DNA of 64,000 bases from Pectinatus frisingensis (lineage in GTDB: Bacteria; Bacillota; Negativicutes; Selenomonadales; Selenomonadaceae), in contig NZ_WIQU01000062.1 of the NCBI RefSeq assembly GCF_015732285.1, forward strand, positions 31,428 through 95,427, read 5' to 3'. The notes under the pieces are model-generated. The model made no database searches. It was given only the letters and a program-made list of their open reading frames with translations, and was not told the DNA's origin. The position numbers were made by a program, and so were the translations under genes. This document shows, piece by piece, positions 26,988-35,443 of the stretch (its first letter is position 1; every line of letters begins with the position of its first letter).

Positions 26988-28187
26988 ATGTACCTGACAG
27001 AAGAAGAACAGAAAATGCTAAATGGTGATTATGGGCAGGGAACGCAGCTGGCAATGGAAATATTGGCAGCCATAGGTGAGGCTTATGATGCACCCAAAAT
27101 GGTGCCGGTGACGCGTACTCATGTTGCCCTCAGCAATCAGGAAGCTGATTTATGGTTTGCAGAAAAACTGGTAAAAGGCGGGGCAAAATGCTGCATTCGT
27201 CCCACCGTAAATCCGAGCTTCAATTTAAAGCAGTTTCAGGAAATAACAACTATAGAAAAAGAAGATGAAGAAATCGTGATGCGTACACATGCCGCTTATA
27301 ATAAGCTCGGTGCGGTAATGACTTATGACTGTACGCCATATTTAGAAAAAAATGTACCCCGCTTTGGTGAAATAATTTCTTTTTCGGAATCAAGTGCCAC
27401 ACCATTTGTTAATTCTGTTTATGGAGCTCGCACCAATAGAGAATCAGCACAAAGTGCCTTATGCAGCGCTGTAACTGGTGTTACACCATATTATGGTTAT
27501 TTGCTCAAGGAAAATCGTGCCGGACAGGTATTGGTCCATGTAGAAGCAGATATGGAAGATGATTTTGCCTATCAAATGCTGGGGTATTTCGCACCTAAAA
27601 AGATCGGATTTGACATACCTGTATTTGAAGGATTGAAAAATCCAAGCAAAGAAGCTTTGATGAATCTTGGTGCACAGCTTAATACTGGAGGAAATGTAGC
27701 GCTTTATCATATACTGGGGTTTACGCCGGAAGCATTAACTATGGAAGAAGCATTTCAAGGAAAGGCACCGCAGCATGAAGTGGTTATTACTGATGATGAT
27801 TTAAAGGCTATGCGGGAAGAAATTTCTGATAAGAAAGGCAAAATAGATTTTGCTCTTTATGGTTGTCCACATTTTACAATTGATCAGGTAAGCACGGTAG
27901 CTGATCTGGTGAATGGCAAAAAACTCGCTGTACCGCTTTTTATAATGACTTCTTCCTTGACACACAGTCTGGCACAAAAGATGGGATATATGGATATCAT
28001 AAGGGCTGCCGGTGGTGAAATAGTAGAGGATACCTGTATGGATCAGCCCTGCTGGAAATTCCTTTATGGCAAAAAGGGAATAACTGATTCACCAAAATGT
28101 GCTTATTATACTAAAAGGCGTGATATGCAGTTTGTGATAGCACCATTAAAAGACAGTGTCATTGCAGCATTGAAAGGGGAGTATTGA
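26988..28187 (+). CDS. Aconitase X catalytic (large) subunit
   Basis: The 399-residue protein matches the DUF521 aconitase X large subunit, starting MYLTEEEQKMLNGDYG and containing TRTHVALSNQEADLWF and SFSESSATPFVNSVYGARTNRE. Cysteines that could hold the Fe-S cluster occur in SALCSAV, LYGCPH and DTCMDQPC. Known aconitase X enzymes are dehydratases: cis-3-hydroxy-L-proline dehydratase in bacteria and phosphomevalonate dehydratase in archaea. Neither obviously belongs with hutI and hutU, so this is the puzzling member of the operon. The next gene, 1 bp downstream, is its swivel subunit. Confidence 0.9.
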   Translation: MYLTEEEQKMLNGDYGQGTQLAMEILAAIGEAYDAPKMVPVTRTHVALSNQEADLWFAEKLVKGGAKCCIRPTVNPSFNLKQFQEITTIEKEDEEIVMRTHAAYNKLGAVMTYDCTPYLEKNVPRFGEIISFSESSATPFVNSVYGARTNRESAQSALCSAVTGVTPYYGYLLKENRAGQVLVHVEADMEDDFAYQMLGYFAPKKIGFDIPVFEGLKNPSKEALMNLGAQLNTGGNVALYHILGFTPEALTMEEAFQGKAPQHEVVITDDDLKAMREEISDKKGKIDFALYGCPHFTIDQVSTVADLVNGKKLAVPLFIMTSSLTHSLAQKMGYMDIIRAAGGEIVEDTCMDQPCWKFLYGKKGITDSPKCAYYTKRRDMQFVIAPLKDSVIAALKGEY

Positions 28188-28188
28188 T

Positions 28189-28593
28189 ATGGATAAGCAG
28201 TATAAATGCCATAAAATATCCGGTGGTAAAGTTAAAGGTGAATTATTGTTTTCTAAAGATGGATTATGTTTTTATCTGATAGATCCGAAGACAGGTAAAA
28301 TTATAGAAAAAGAACACTGCCTTTATGGACAGTCTATTGCCGGAAAAATTCTCGTATTCCCATATGGTAAAGGAAGTTCTGTAGTACAGGCCGATGGTAT
28401 GTATCAATTGAAAATGACCGGCATGAATCCAGCGGCAATGATAGTTGTAAATGCTGATACCACTTTGGCTGCAAGCGCAATCATTCTTAAAGCGCCGATG
28501 GTAAATAAAATGAGTGGTGATTTTTACAAGGAGCTGCATAACGGAGATATGGCAGAGCTGGATGCAGATAATGGTATTTTAACTAGAATATGA
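28189..28593 (+). CDS. Aconitase X swivel (small) subunit
   Basis: The 134-residue DUF126 protein has the swivel-domain motif YGQSIAGKILVFPYGKGSS followed by a conserved VVQADGMYQL and a MIVVNADTTLAASAIILKAPMV strand. It forms the two-subunit (type II) aconitase X with the large subunit encoded just before it. Separate subunits rather than a fusion are typical of type II enzymes. Confidence 0.9.
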   Translation: MDKQYKCHKISGGKVKGELLFSKDGLCFYLIDPKTGKIIEKEHCLYGQSIAGKILVFPYGKGSSVVQADGMYQLKMTGMNPAAMIVVNADTTLAASAIILKAPMVNKMSGDFYKELHNGDMAELDADNGILTRI

Positions 28594-28606
28594 AAGGGAT
28601 ATTTGC

Positions 28607-29578
28607 ATGAAACCTGTAAAAATTTGGATAATTGATGAAGAATGGCCGGAATATGAATATGAAACTACCGTTTTAAAAAGAGAATTACCGGGCTGTGAAA
28701 TAAGATATTCAACTTATGACAATGAAAAGGATTTGGAAGAGTTCGGCCGGTACGCTGATATTATTTTAGCTCAGATATACGTTGATTTTTCTGCACAGAT
28801 AATAAATAAATTGGAATGCTGCAAAGGAATAGCCGTTTATGGAGGCGGTTATGACAGAGTTGATATCGCAGCAGCGCGTGCCAGAGGAATAGGTGTTACC
28901 AATGTTCATGGTTATTGTATAGAAGATATAGCAGATTACGTTATGGCGGCAATATACAGTATATGTAAACCATTAAATGGTTATAAGGATAATATTAAAG
29001 CAGGAATGTGGGGAGCACAGGCAGTAAAAAATGTAATTTTTCACAGAATTTCGCAGCGGACGCTGTTTGTAGCAGGATTTGGTCTGGTCGGCAGAGGCGT
29101 GGCACAAAAAGCATTGTCAATGGGGATGAAGGTAATAGCTTATGATCCTTTTGTACCGGAAGAAAAAATGCAGGAAATGCACGTTATGCCGGTATGTTTG
29201 GAAGATGGATTTAAACAAGCAGATTTTGCAAGTATACATATAATATGTAATGAAAAAACAACCAATCTTATAACGAAGAAATATTTTTCCATGATGAAAC
29301 CGACAGCTTATCTTATAAACACCGCCCGTGGAAAGGTACTTAATGAAGCAGAACTTATTGAAGCAGTAGAAAACAAAACCATTGCAGGAGCTATTATTGA
29401 TGTTGTAAATGTTGAACCACCGACAGGCAGGGAACAAATTTTTAATACAGGAAATATCACAGTAACACCGCATATATGCTACATATCGGCTGAATCTTAT
29501 AAAGAATTGAAGGAACGTACAGCATATAATGCTATAAAAATGCTGCGCGGTGAAAGACCTGATGACTTAGTGAACTGA
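28607..29578 (+). CDS. D-isomer-specific 2-hydroxyacid dehydrogenase
   Basis: The 323-residue NAD(P)-dependent oxidoreductase has the Rossmann motif AGFGLVGRG near residue 150, and the catalytic Arg (INTARGKVLNEAEL), Glu (VNVEPPTG) and His (TPHICYIS) of the family. It resembles the CtBP/phosphoglycerate-dehydrogenase-like branch of unknown substrate. In this operon a 2-oxo or 2-hydroxy acid with an imidazole side chain, such as imidazole-pyruvate/lactate, is a possible substrate; this is inference. It lies 13 bp after the aconitase X small subunit and 17 bp before hutI. Confidence 0.88.
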   Translation: MKPVKIWIIDEEWPEYEYETTVLKRELPGCEIRYSTYDNEKDLEEFGRYADIILAQIYVDFSAQIINKLECCKGIAVYGGGYDRVDIAAARARGIGVTNVHGYCIEDIADYVMAAIYSICKPLNGYKDNIKAGMWGAQAVKNVIFHRISQRTLFVAGFGLVGRGVAQKALSMGMKVIAYDPFVPEEKMQEMHVMPVCLEDGFKQADFASIHIICNEKTTNLITKKYFSMMKPTAYLINTARGKVLNEAELIEAVENKTIAGAIIDVVNVEPPTGREQIFNTGNITVTPHICYISAESYKELKERTAYNAIKMLRGERPDDLVN

Positions 29579-29595
29579 AAGAACAAGGTGATAAA

Positions 29596-30840
29596 ATGGA
29601 ACGTTTGCTGATAAAAAACTTGTCACAGATTGCAACACCTATAGGAAAGTCGGCTTTGAAAGGCAAGAAAATGGAAGACATAAAGTTTTATCATGATGGA
29701 GCCATTTATTGCGAAGATGGAATAATACAAGCAGTTGGTAATACTCAGGCGATAGTGCACAGATTAAAACCTGCAGCTGAAATGAAAATAATTGATGGTA
29801 AAGGAAAATGCGCTGTACCAGGTTTTATTGATCCGCATACGCATTTTTTGTTTGGCGGCACTCGTGCTGATGAATTTATTTCACGGCTGGAAGGTGTACC
29901 GTATATGGAGCTTTTGAAAAGGGGCGGTGGAATTGTCAGCACGATGAAGGCTACACGTGCTATGACGGAAGATGAAATGTATGCTGCCGGTAAAAAAACA
30001 CTGGAAAATATGATAAAACAGGGTTTCACCATGATAGAAGGAAAAAGCGGCTATGGGCTTGATCATGATACAGAATTAAAGATGCTGCGCGCTATGAAAA
30101 AAATGAATGAAACTTTACCAGTATCATTAAAAACAACATTTCTCGGAGCACATGCTGTTCCACCAGAATTTGCCGGTAATGCAGATGAGTTTATAGATTT
30201 TTTAATTGAAAAAGTTTTACCGGAAGTTGCAAAAGATAATCTTGCACAATTTTGCGATGTCTTTTGTGAAAAAGGTGTATTTACTGTAAAGCAGTCCAAG
30301 AAACTGCTGCTGGCTGCCCAGCAAATGGGATTAAAGTCAAAAATACATGCTGATGAGATAGTATCCACTGGTGGCGCCGGACTTGCTGTGCAGGTCGGAG
30401 CAATTAGTGCCGATCATTTATTGGCTGTATCGAGTACTGATATTGAAAAGCTGTCAGTAAGCAACACAGTGGCAGTACTTTTGCCAATCACGGCATTTTG
30501 TATGCGAAAAGACTTTGCCCCGGCTCGCCGCATGATAGATGCAGGATGTGCTGTAGCACTGGCAAGCGACTATAATCCGGGCAGCTGTTATTCATATGCA
30601 GCACCGCTTTTACTGGCACTTGCTGTTATAAGCATGAAGATGAGTATTAATGAGACTGTTACGGCTATAACGCTGAATGCTGCGGCAGCTGTTGATGAGG
30701 CTGAAACGGCAGGCAGCCTGGAAATAGGTAAAAAGGCAGATATTCTGCTTTTAAACAAACCGGATTATCGTTTTTTAGTTTATCTAACTGGTGTAAATAT
30801 AGTTGAGCATGTTATAAAAAATGGCAAACTGTTATTTTAA
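29596..30840 (+). CDS. hutI: Imidazolonepropionase
   Basis: HutI hydrolyses 4-imidazolone-5-propionate to N-formimino-L-glutamate, the third step of histidine degradation. The 414-residue protein shows the metal His pair in DPHTHFLFGGTRADEF, GKSGYGLD, the HADEIVSTGGAGLA segment, SADHLL and the Asp ligand in LASDYNPGS. All are characteristic of imidazolonepropionase, and length is normal. It directly precedes hutU, reversing the usual biochemical order but typical as a gene pair. Confidence 0.95.
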   Translation: MERLLIKNLSQIATPIGKSALKGKKMEDIKFYHDGAIYCEDGIIQAVGNTQAIVHRLKPAAEMKIIDGKGKCAVPGFIDPHTHFLFGGTRADEFISRLEGVPYMELLKRGGGIVSTMKATRAMTEDEMYAAGKKTLENMIKQGFTMIEGKSGYGLDHDTELKMLRAMKKMNETLPVSLKTTFLGAHAVPPEFAGNADEFIDFLIEKVLPEVAKDNLAQFCDVFCEKGVFTVKQSKKLLLAAQQMGLKSKIHADEIVSTGGAGLAVQVGAISADHLLAVSSTDIEKLSVSNTVAVLLPITAFCMRKDFAPARRMIDAGCAVALASDYNPGSCYSYAAPLLLALAVISMKMSINETVTAITLNAAAAVDEAETAGSLEIGKKADILLLNKPDYRFLVYLTGVNIVEHVIKNGKLLF

Positions 30841-30866
30841 AAAATTATGCAAGGGAGTAATTTGGA

Positions 30867-32879
30867 ATGGCAAAATTAGTAACTGATGTAAAGCTGGACA
30901 ATGTTTTTCCAGATATGCCGGAAGTCAAAAAAGGCATTCGTCGTGCACCGAGCCGCGGGTTTCTACTTAGCAATGATCAGACGAAAACAGCTTTAAAAAA
31001 TGCCCTGCGTTATCTGCCTAAAGAACTGCATGAAAAAGCTGCACCGGAATTTTTACATGAATTGAAAACATATGGTCGTATATACGCATATAGGTGGCGG
31101 CCGCAAGGACGCATCTACGGTAAACCGATAGATGAATATAAGGGAAATTGTATTGAAGGAAAAGCTTTTCAGGTAATGATCGATAATAATCTTGATTTTG
31201 AAGTGGCACTTTATCCTTATGAACTCGTAACATATGGTGAAACAGGCAGTGTATGCCATGATTGGCTTGGTTATAGACTGATAAAAAAGTATCTGGAAAT
31301 AATGACTAATGAACAAACTCTGGTAATAGAATCTGGCATGCCAATCGGTTTGTTTCCATCCAAACCGAATGCACCGCGTGTTATAAATACTAATGCCTTG
31401 ATGATTGGTATGTTTGATAATGAAAGGGATTGGGAAATCGCTGAGGAAATGGGTGTAGCCAATTATGGGCAGATGACAGCCGGTGGCTGGATGTATATTG
31501 GACCGCAGGGAATTGTTCATGGTACGTATAACACACTTTTAAATGCCGGTCGTCTGCACTTGGGAATTCCTAATGACGAAGATTTGCGCGGACATATATT
31601 CGTAAGCTCAGGAATGGGTGGAATGAGTGGCGCACAGCCTAAGGCTGTTGAAATAGCTAATGGGGTGGGTATAATAGCCGAAGTTGATTATTCCCGTATA
31701 AAAACGCGTCTGGATCAGGGATGGGTAAGTGAATGCTATGATAATCTTGATGAAGTATTTAAATCAGCTAATAAGCATATGAAAAATAGGATGACCATAT
31801 CTATAGCTTATAATGGCAATATAGTTGATCTTTTAGAGTATATTGTAAAAAATGATATAAAAATCGACCTTATGAGTGATCAAACTTCATGCCATGTTGT
31901 CTATGAGGGTGGATACTGCCCGCAGGGAATTACCTTTGAAGAACGTACACGCATGCTGTCAGAAGACCGTGAAACTTTTAAAAAATTTGTAGATAAAAGT
32001 CTGCGGCGTCAGTATAGGCTCATAATGAGCTGTGTAAAAAAAGGAACATATTTCTTTGACTATGGCAATTCTTTTCTTAAAGCAGTATATGATGCCGGTG
32101 TAAAAGAATTATCCAAGAATGGCATTGATGAAAAAGATGGATTTACTCTGCCGTCCTATGTTGAAGATATAATGGGACCGCATCTTTTTGATTATGGCTA
32201 TGGTCCATTTCGCTGGGTATGCCTTAGCGGTAAGCACAAAGATCTTGTGCAGACAGATAAGGCCGCTATGTCCTGTATCAATCCCGATCGCCGTTACCAG
32301 GATAGAGATAACTATAACTGGATACGTGATGCAGAAAAAAATAAAATGGTAGTTGGTACACAGGCACGCATACTTTATCAGGATGCTGAAGGAAGAATAA
32401 AAATTGCTCTTAAATTTAATGAAATGGTACGGAAGGGAAAAGTCGGACCAATAATGCTGGGACGTGATCATCATGATGTCAGCGGCACAGATTCGCCATT
32501 CAGAGAAACGTCTAATATTAAAGATGGCAGCAATGTTATGGCTGATATGGCTGTACAGTGCTATGCCGGTAATGCGGCCCGCGGCATGAGTCTGATTTCA
32601 CTGCACAATGGTGGTGGTACCGGTATAGGTAAAGCTATAAACGGTGGATTTGGACTGGTACTTGATGGCAGTGAAAGAATTGATAAGATAATAAAATCAG
32701 CTATACTCTGGGATGTAATGGGAGGAGTAGCCCGCCGTAACTGGGCACGCAATCCTCATGCAATGGAAGTGGCAGAAGAATTTAATAAAAAATATGAAGG
32801 CAAGGGACATATCACTATACCTTTTGTGGCAGACGAAGATATGATAAATACTCTTGTTGATAAAATGTTTGATGAATAA
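30867..32879 (+). CDS. hutU: Urocanate hydratase (long form)
   Basis: Urocanase adds water to urocanate with a tightly bound NAD+, giving imidazolonepropionate. At 670 residues this is the longer form, similar in length to animal urocanase, rather than the roughly 550-residue proteobacterial type. Conserved stretches include FVSSGMGGMSGAQPKA, the NAD-site region, DQTSCHVVYEGGYCPQG, VGPIMLGRDHHDVSGTDSP and the late SLHNGGGTGIGKAINGG. A thiourocanate-active homologue would look similar. It is the last gene of the operon; no hutH is found in the window. Confidence 0.94.
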   Translation: MAKLVTDVKLDNVFPDMPEVKKGIRRAPSRGFLLSNDQTKTALKNALRYLPKELHEKAAPEFLHELKTYGRIYAYRWRPQGRIYGKPIDEYKGNCIEGKAFQVMIDNNLDFEVALYPYELVTYGETGSVCHDWLGYRLIKKYLEIMTNEQTLVIESGMPIGLFPSKPNAPRVINTNALMIGMFDNERDWEIAEEMGVANYGQMTAGGWMYIGPQGIVHGTYNTLLNAGRLHLGIPNDEDLRGHIFVSSGMGGMSGAQPKAVEIANGVGIIAEVDYSRIKTRLDQGWVSECYDNLDEVFKSANKHMKNRMTISIAYNGNIVDLLEYIVKNDIKIDLMSDQTSCHVVYEGGYCPQGITFEERTRMLSEDRETFKKFVDKSLRRQYRLIMSCVKKGTYFFDYGNSFLKAVYDAGVKELSKNGIDEKDGFTLPSYVEDIMGPHLFDYGYGPFRWVCLSGKHKDLVQTDKAAMSCINPDRRYQDRDNYNWIRDAEKNKMVVGTQARILYQDAEGRIKIALKFNEMVRKGKVGPIMLGRDHHDVSGTDSPFRETSNIKDGSNVMADMAVQCYAGNAARGMSLISLHNGGGTGIGKAINGGFGLVLDGSERIDKIIKSAILWDVMGGVARRNWARNPHAMEVAEEFNKKYEGKGHITIPFVADEDMINTLVDKMFDE

Positions 32880-33134
32880 GTTTATGTTACCGGGTAGATT
32901 GACATTAAAATTGAAGAGTAAGCAGAAAATGATGAAATGGTATCTGCTTCGTGCCCAGGATATAATAAAGACTCATATAAAAGCATTAGCGAATGCAATT
33001 GCATTTGTAAAAATTAAGTATATATATTATCATTAAAGGATTATTAAAATGAGAAAAATGAGTATTGAATGCATAAATATATAAGTTTGATATAATAAAA
33101 TAAAGATATTTTAATATCATAATAAAATGTATAA

Positions 33135-33163
33135 TTGACAACCTAATAAATGCATATTATAAT
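33135..33163 (+). promoter_or_regulatory. Perfect consensus promoter of the ABC transporter unit
   Basis: TTGACA (33135-33140) and TATAAT (33158-33163) are separated by 17 bp. Transcription should start near 33170, just before leader hairpin C. Confidence 0.88.
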
Positions 33164-33175
33164 GAGTACATAAAA

Positions 33176-33217
33176 AGCAATGGCGCTTATCCTTTAGAGG
33201 ATAGGTGCCATTTTTAT
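33176..33217 (+). promoter_or_regulatory. Leader hairpin C (promoter-proximal attenuator family)
   Basis: AGCAA is followed by arms AATGGCGCTTATCC (33179-33192) and GGATAGGTGCCATT (33199-33212), 14 bp with two G-U pairs and a 6-nt loop, ending in a T-run. It is the cleanest member of the family. UAG-AGGA-UAG spans the loop and 3' arm. Confidence 0.8.
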
Positions 33218-33328
33218 TATATTTAGGCATAAATGAAATTATCATTAATGCAAGTGAATGATTTATTACAATCACAATATAAGGATAATATATAAGCTTA
33301 AGTATTTATAATATTATGGAGGTAAAAA

Positions 33329-34120
33329 ATGGGATCATTAATAGATGCATTTACACCTAAGGGAAAAATGAAATCTACATATGTCGTTGTAATTGCAGCA
33401 ATAGCATTCGCAATAATTTTACTGCTGTGGTCGGCATTTACTTTAACAGGAGCGGTTGATCAGTTTTTTTTGCCACCGCCTACTGATGTAATAAAAACAG
33501 CTATAAGTTTATTTACTCAGGGAGATTTCATAAAAGATATAGGGATAACGGTTTTTCGTGTTATGGCAGGGTTCATAATCGCGGCTGCAGTAGCGTTGCC
33601 GCTGGGACTTATGATAGGAACCTATGCACCTATGTCAGCTTTTTTGGAATATGTAGTTTCCTTTGTCAGATACCTGCCGGCATCAGCATTTATTCCATTG
33701 TTTATTTTGTGGATAGGAATAGATGAACCGGAAAAGATAGCGGTAATTATCCTGGGAAGTTTTCCACAGCTGATTTTGATGATTGCAACTAATGTGCGCA
33801 ATGTACCGATGTCAATGATTGAAGTCTCCTATACACTGGGAACATCAAAGGCTGATGTTTTATGGAAAGTAATTTTACCAAAAGCGCTGCCCGATATAAT
33901 GGATACATTTCGTACTGTTTTAGGCTGGGCATGGACATATGTAATAGTTGCAGAACTAGTAGGCGCATCTTCCGGCATAGGGTTTATGATAATTCAGTCA
34001 CAGAGGATGATGAATACGGCTAATATTTTTGTTGGCATTTTATCTATAGGATTTATAGGAATGATTATTGATGTTTTATTTAAACTTTGTCATAAGAAAT
34101 TTTTCTTCTGGAATAATTAA
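33329..34120 (+). CDS. ABC transporter permease, nitrate/sulfonate/taurine (SsuC/TauC) type
   Basis: The 263-residue inner-membrane protein has about six helices and the BPD_transp_1 EAA-type loop (SYTLGTSKADVLWKVILPKALP, near residue 170-190). The N-terminal region with FFLPPPTDVIKTAISLF is typical of the SsuC/TauC group. It pairs with the ATPase 22 bp downstream and the substrate-binding lipoprotein at 35444. The transported compound is unknown; linkage to the hut-type operon and the shared leader suggest an imidazole or ureido compound. GGAGG lies 8 nt before the ATG. Confidence 0.92.
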   Translation: MGSLIDAFTPKGKMKSTYVVVIAAIAFAIILLLWSAFTLTGAVDQFFLPPPTDVIKTAISLFTQGDFIKDIGITVFRVMAGFIIAAAVALPLGLMIGTYAPMSAFLEYVVSFVRYLPASAFIPLFILWIGIDEPEKIAVIILGSFPQLILMIATNVRNVPMSMIEVSYTLGTSKADVLWKVILPKALPDIMDTFRTVLGWAWTYVIVAELVGASSGIGFMIIQSQRMMNTANIFVGILSIGFIGMIIDVLFKLCHKKFFFWNN

Positions 34121-34142
34121 TGCATAACAGGAAGGGATACAA

Positions 34143-34955
34143 ATGCAGATTAGAGATATAGAAAATACCAATTTAGGGCTTGAGGTAGAGAATGTAACTA
34201 AAATATATAACATAAAAAAAGGCAATGTTTTAGCATTGGATAATGTTAGTTTGCATGTACATCCCAATGAATTTTTATCGCTGTTGGGAACGTCAGGCTG
34301 TGGAAAATCGACATTACTGCGGATCATTTGTGGATTAGAGAAAACAACGGAAGGTCGAATAGTAAATCAGGGGAAAGTTATAACAGGTCCGGGGGCAGAT
34401 AGAGGAATGGTCTTTCAGGCATATAATCTTTTTCCATGGATGACTATTTCTGAAAATATTCAATTTGGTTTAAAGCAAAAAAAAGCTTCTTCTAAAGAAG
34501 CCAGGGAAATAGCAGAACATTATACAAATCTTGTTGGTCTTAACGGTTTTGAAACGCAGTATCCTAATTCTCTTTCCGGAGGGATGAGGCAGAGGGTGGC
34601 AATTGCCAGAGCTTTAGCCAATGATCCCAGCGTGCTTCTTTTGGACGAACCTTTTGGAGCATTGGATATGCAGACAAGAGGAGTTATGCAGGAACTATTG
34701 TTGAACATATGGCAAAAATCACCAAAAACGATAATAATGGTGACTCATGATGTAGATGAAGCAATATTTTTGGCTGACAGGGTAGCGATAATGTCAGCCC
34801 GGCCCGGTAAAATTAAAGAAATACTGGATGTAAAGAAAGGACTGCCAAGGCCGCGTAACTATCATGTAAAAACATCACAGGAGTTTATCAAATATAAAGA
34901 AAGGGCAACTGATATTATCAGGGAAGAAAGTATGAAACTTTTAAATAGTGTATAA
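34143..34955 (+). CDS. ABC transporter ATP-binding protein, SsuB/TauB type
   Basis: The 270-residue ATPase has Walker A GTSGCGKST, Q-loop, signature LSGGMRQRV, Walker B VLLLDEPFGALD and switch VTHDVDEA. These place it in the nitrate/sulfonate/taurine importer group, as does the FPWMTISENIQFG segment. It energises the permease encoded just upstream. A small unknown protein gene follows after 14 bp. Confidence 0.94.
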   Translation: MQIRDIENTNLGLEVENVTKIYNIKKGNVLALDNVSLHVHPNEFLSLLGTSGCGKSTLLRIICGLEKTTEGRIVNQGKVITGPGADRGMVFQAYNLFPWMTISENIQFGLKQKKASSKEAREIAEHYTNLVGLNGFETQYPNSLSGGMRQRVAIARALANDPSVLLLDEPFGALDMQTRGVMQELLLNIWQKSPKTIIMVTHDVDEAIFLADRVAIMSARPGKIKEILDVKKGLPRPRNYHVKTSQEFIKYKERATDIIREESMKLLNSV

Positions 34956-34969
34956 AAAGGAGAATTTTT

Positions 34970-35200
34970 ATGTATTTGATAAGAAAGTTTATTACTGAGA
35001 ATCAGCAGGAAACCAGGCTGGTTGTAGGATATACCTATGAATTGGAAAATGCGGTAGAATCCATTGAAATTAATTATGGTGAGCCTGATTCTATAGAAGA
35101 TATTACAGGCGGTAAGATACTTTATTATAATAAATCAGGTAAAAAGATGGCTTTTTGGGTTCGTGAAATGAGTCTAATAGAAAAAGGCAATAAATTCTAA
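34970..35200 (+). CDS. Small protein of unknown function in the ABC transporter unit
   Basis: The 76-residue protein is acidic in the middle, has no membrane segment or Cys motif, and reads as a small alpha/beta domain (YLIRKFITENQQETRLVVGYTYE... then GGKILYYNKSGKKMAFWVREM). I do not recognise a family. AAAAGGAG precedes the ATG with 7-nt spacing and only 14 bp separate it from the ATPase, so translation is likely. A role as an accessory or regulatory protein for the transporter is conceivable but unproven. Confidence 0.7.
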   Translation: MYLIRKFITENQQETRLVVGYTYELENAVESIEINYGEPDSIEDITGGKILYYNKSGKKMAFWVREMSLIEKGNKF

Positions 35201-35320
35201 TAATAGGATGATTTTGATAATAACGAGCTACAATTTTAGTATGGGCTTATAGTCCTTTTCGGATGAAAATCATAAAACAAATATTAACAATAAGGTGTGA
35301 TGATATTACTCTAATGGCAA

Positions 35321-35366
35321 AGCAAAGGCGCTTATTCCAAGTAAGGGAGTAGGCGTTTTTGTTTTA
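35321..35366 (+). promoter_or_regulatory. Leader hairpin D (promoter-proximal attenuator family)
   Basis: AGCAA precedes arms GCGCTTATTCC (35328-35338) and GGGAGTAGGCGT (35345-35356), with G-U pairs and a 6-nt loop, then TTTTTGTTTT. The promoter is less clear than for A to C; TTAACA at 35284-35289 is a candidate -35 without a good -10. It lies between the 76-codon ORF and the binding-protein gene, so may also act on readthrough from upstream. Confidence 0.7.
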
Positions 35367-35443
35367 TTTTATATTAAGAAATGAATAATTTATTCATTCA
35401 ATATGGTGGTTATTTAATTTATATATTTTGGGAGGTAGCAACT

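Larger units (their letters stand above)
32880..33328 (+). other. 449-bp intergenic region with promoter and leader hairpin C
   Basis: No obvious terminator for the hutU operon was seen. The region has a 14-bp perfect palindrome AATGCAATTGCATT at 32992-33005, a possible operator, then the consensus promoter (33135-33163) and leader hairpin C. A tiny ORF of 11 codons at 33050-33085 after AAAGGA is not considered convincing. Confidence 0.55.

Noticed and set aside
32854-33085. ORFs of 60 and 11 codons after hutU
   Set aside because: The longer starts inside hutU and has biased, low-complexity translation; the 11-codon one has a weak site and nothing indicating a leader peptide.
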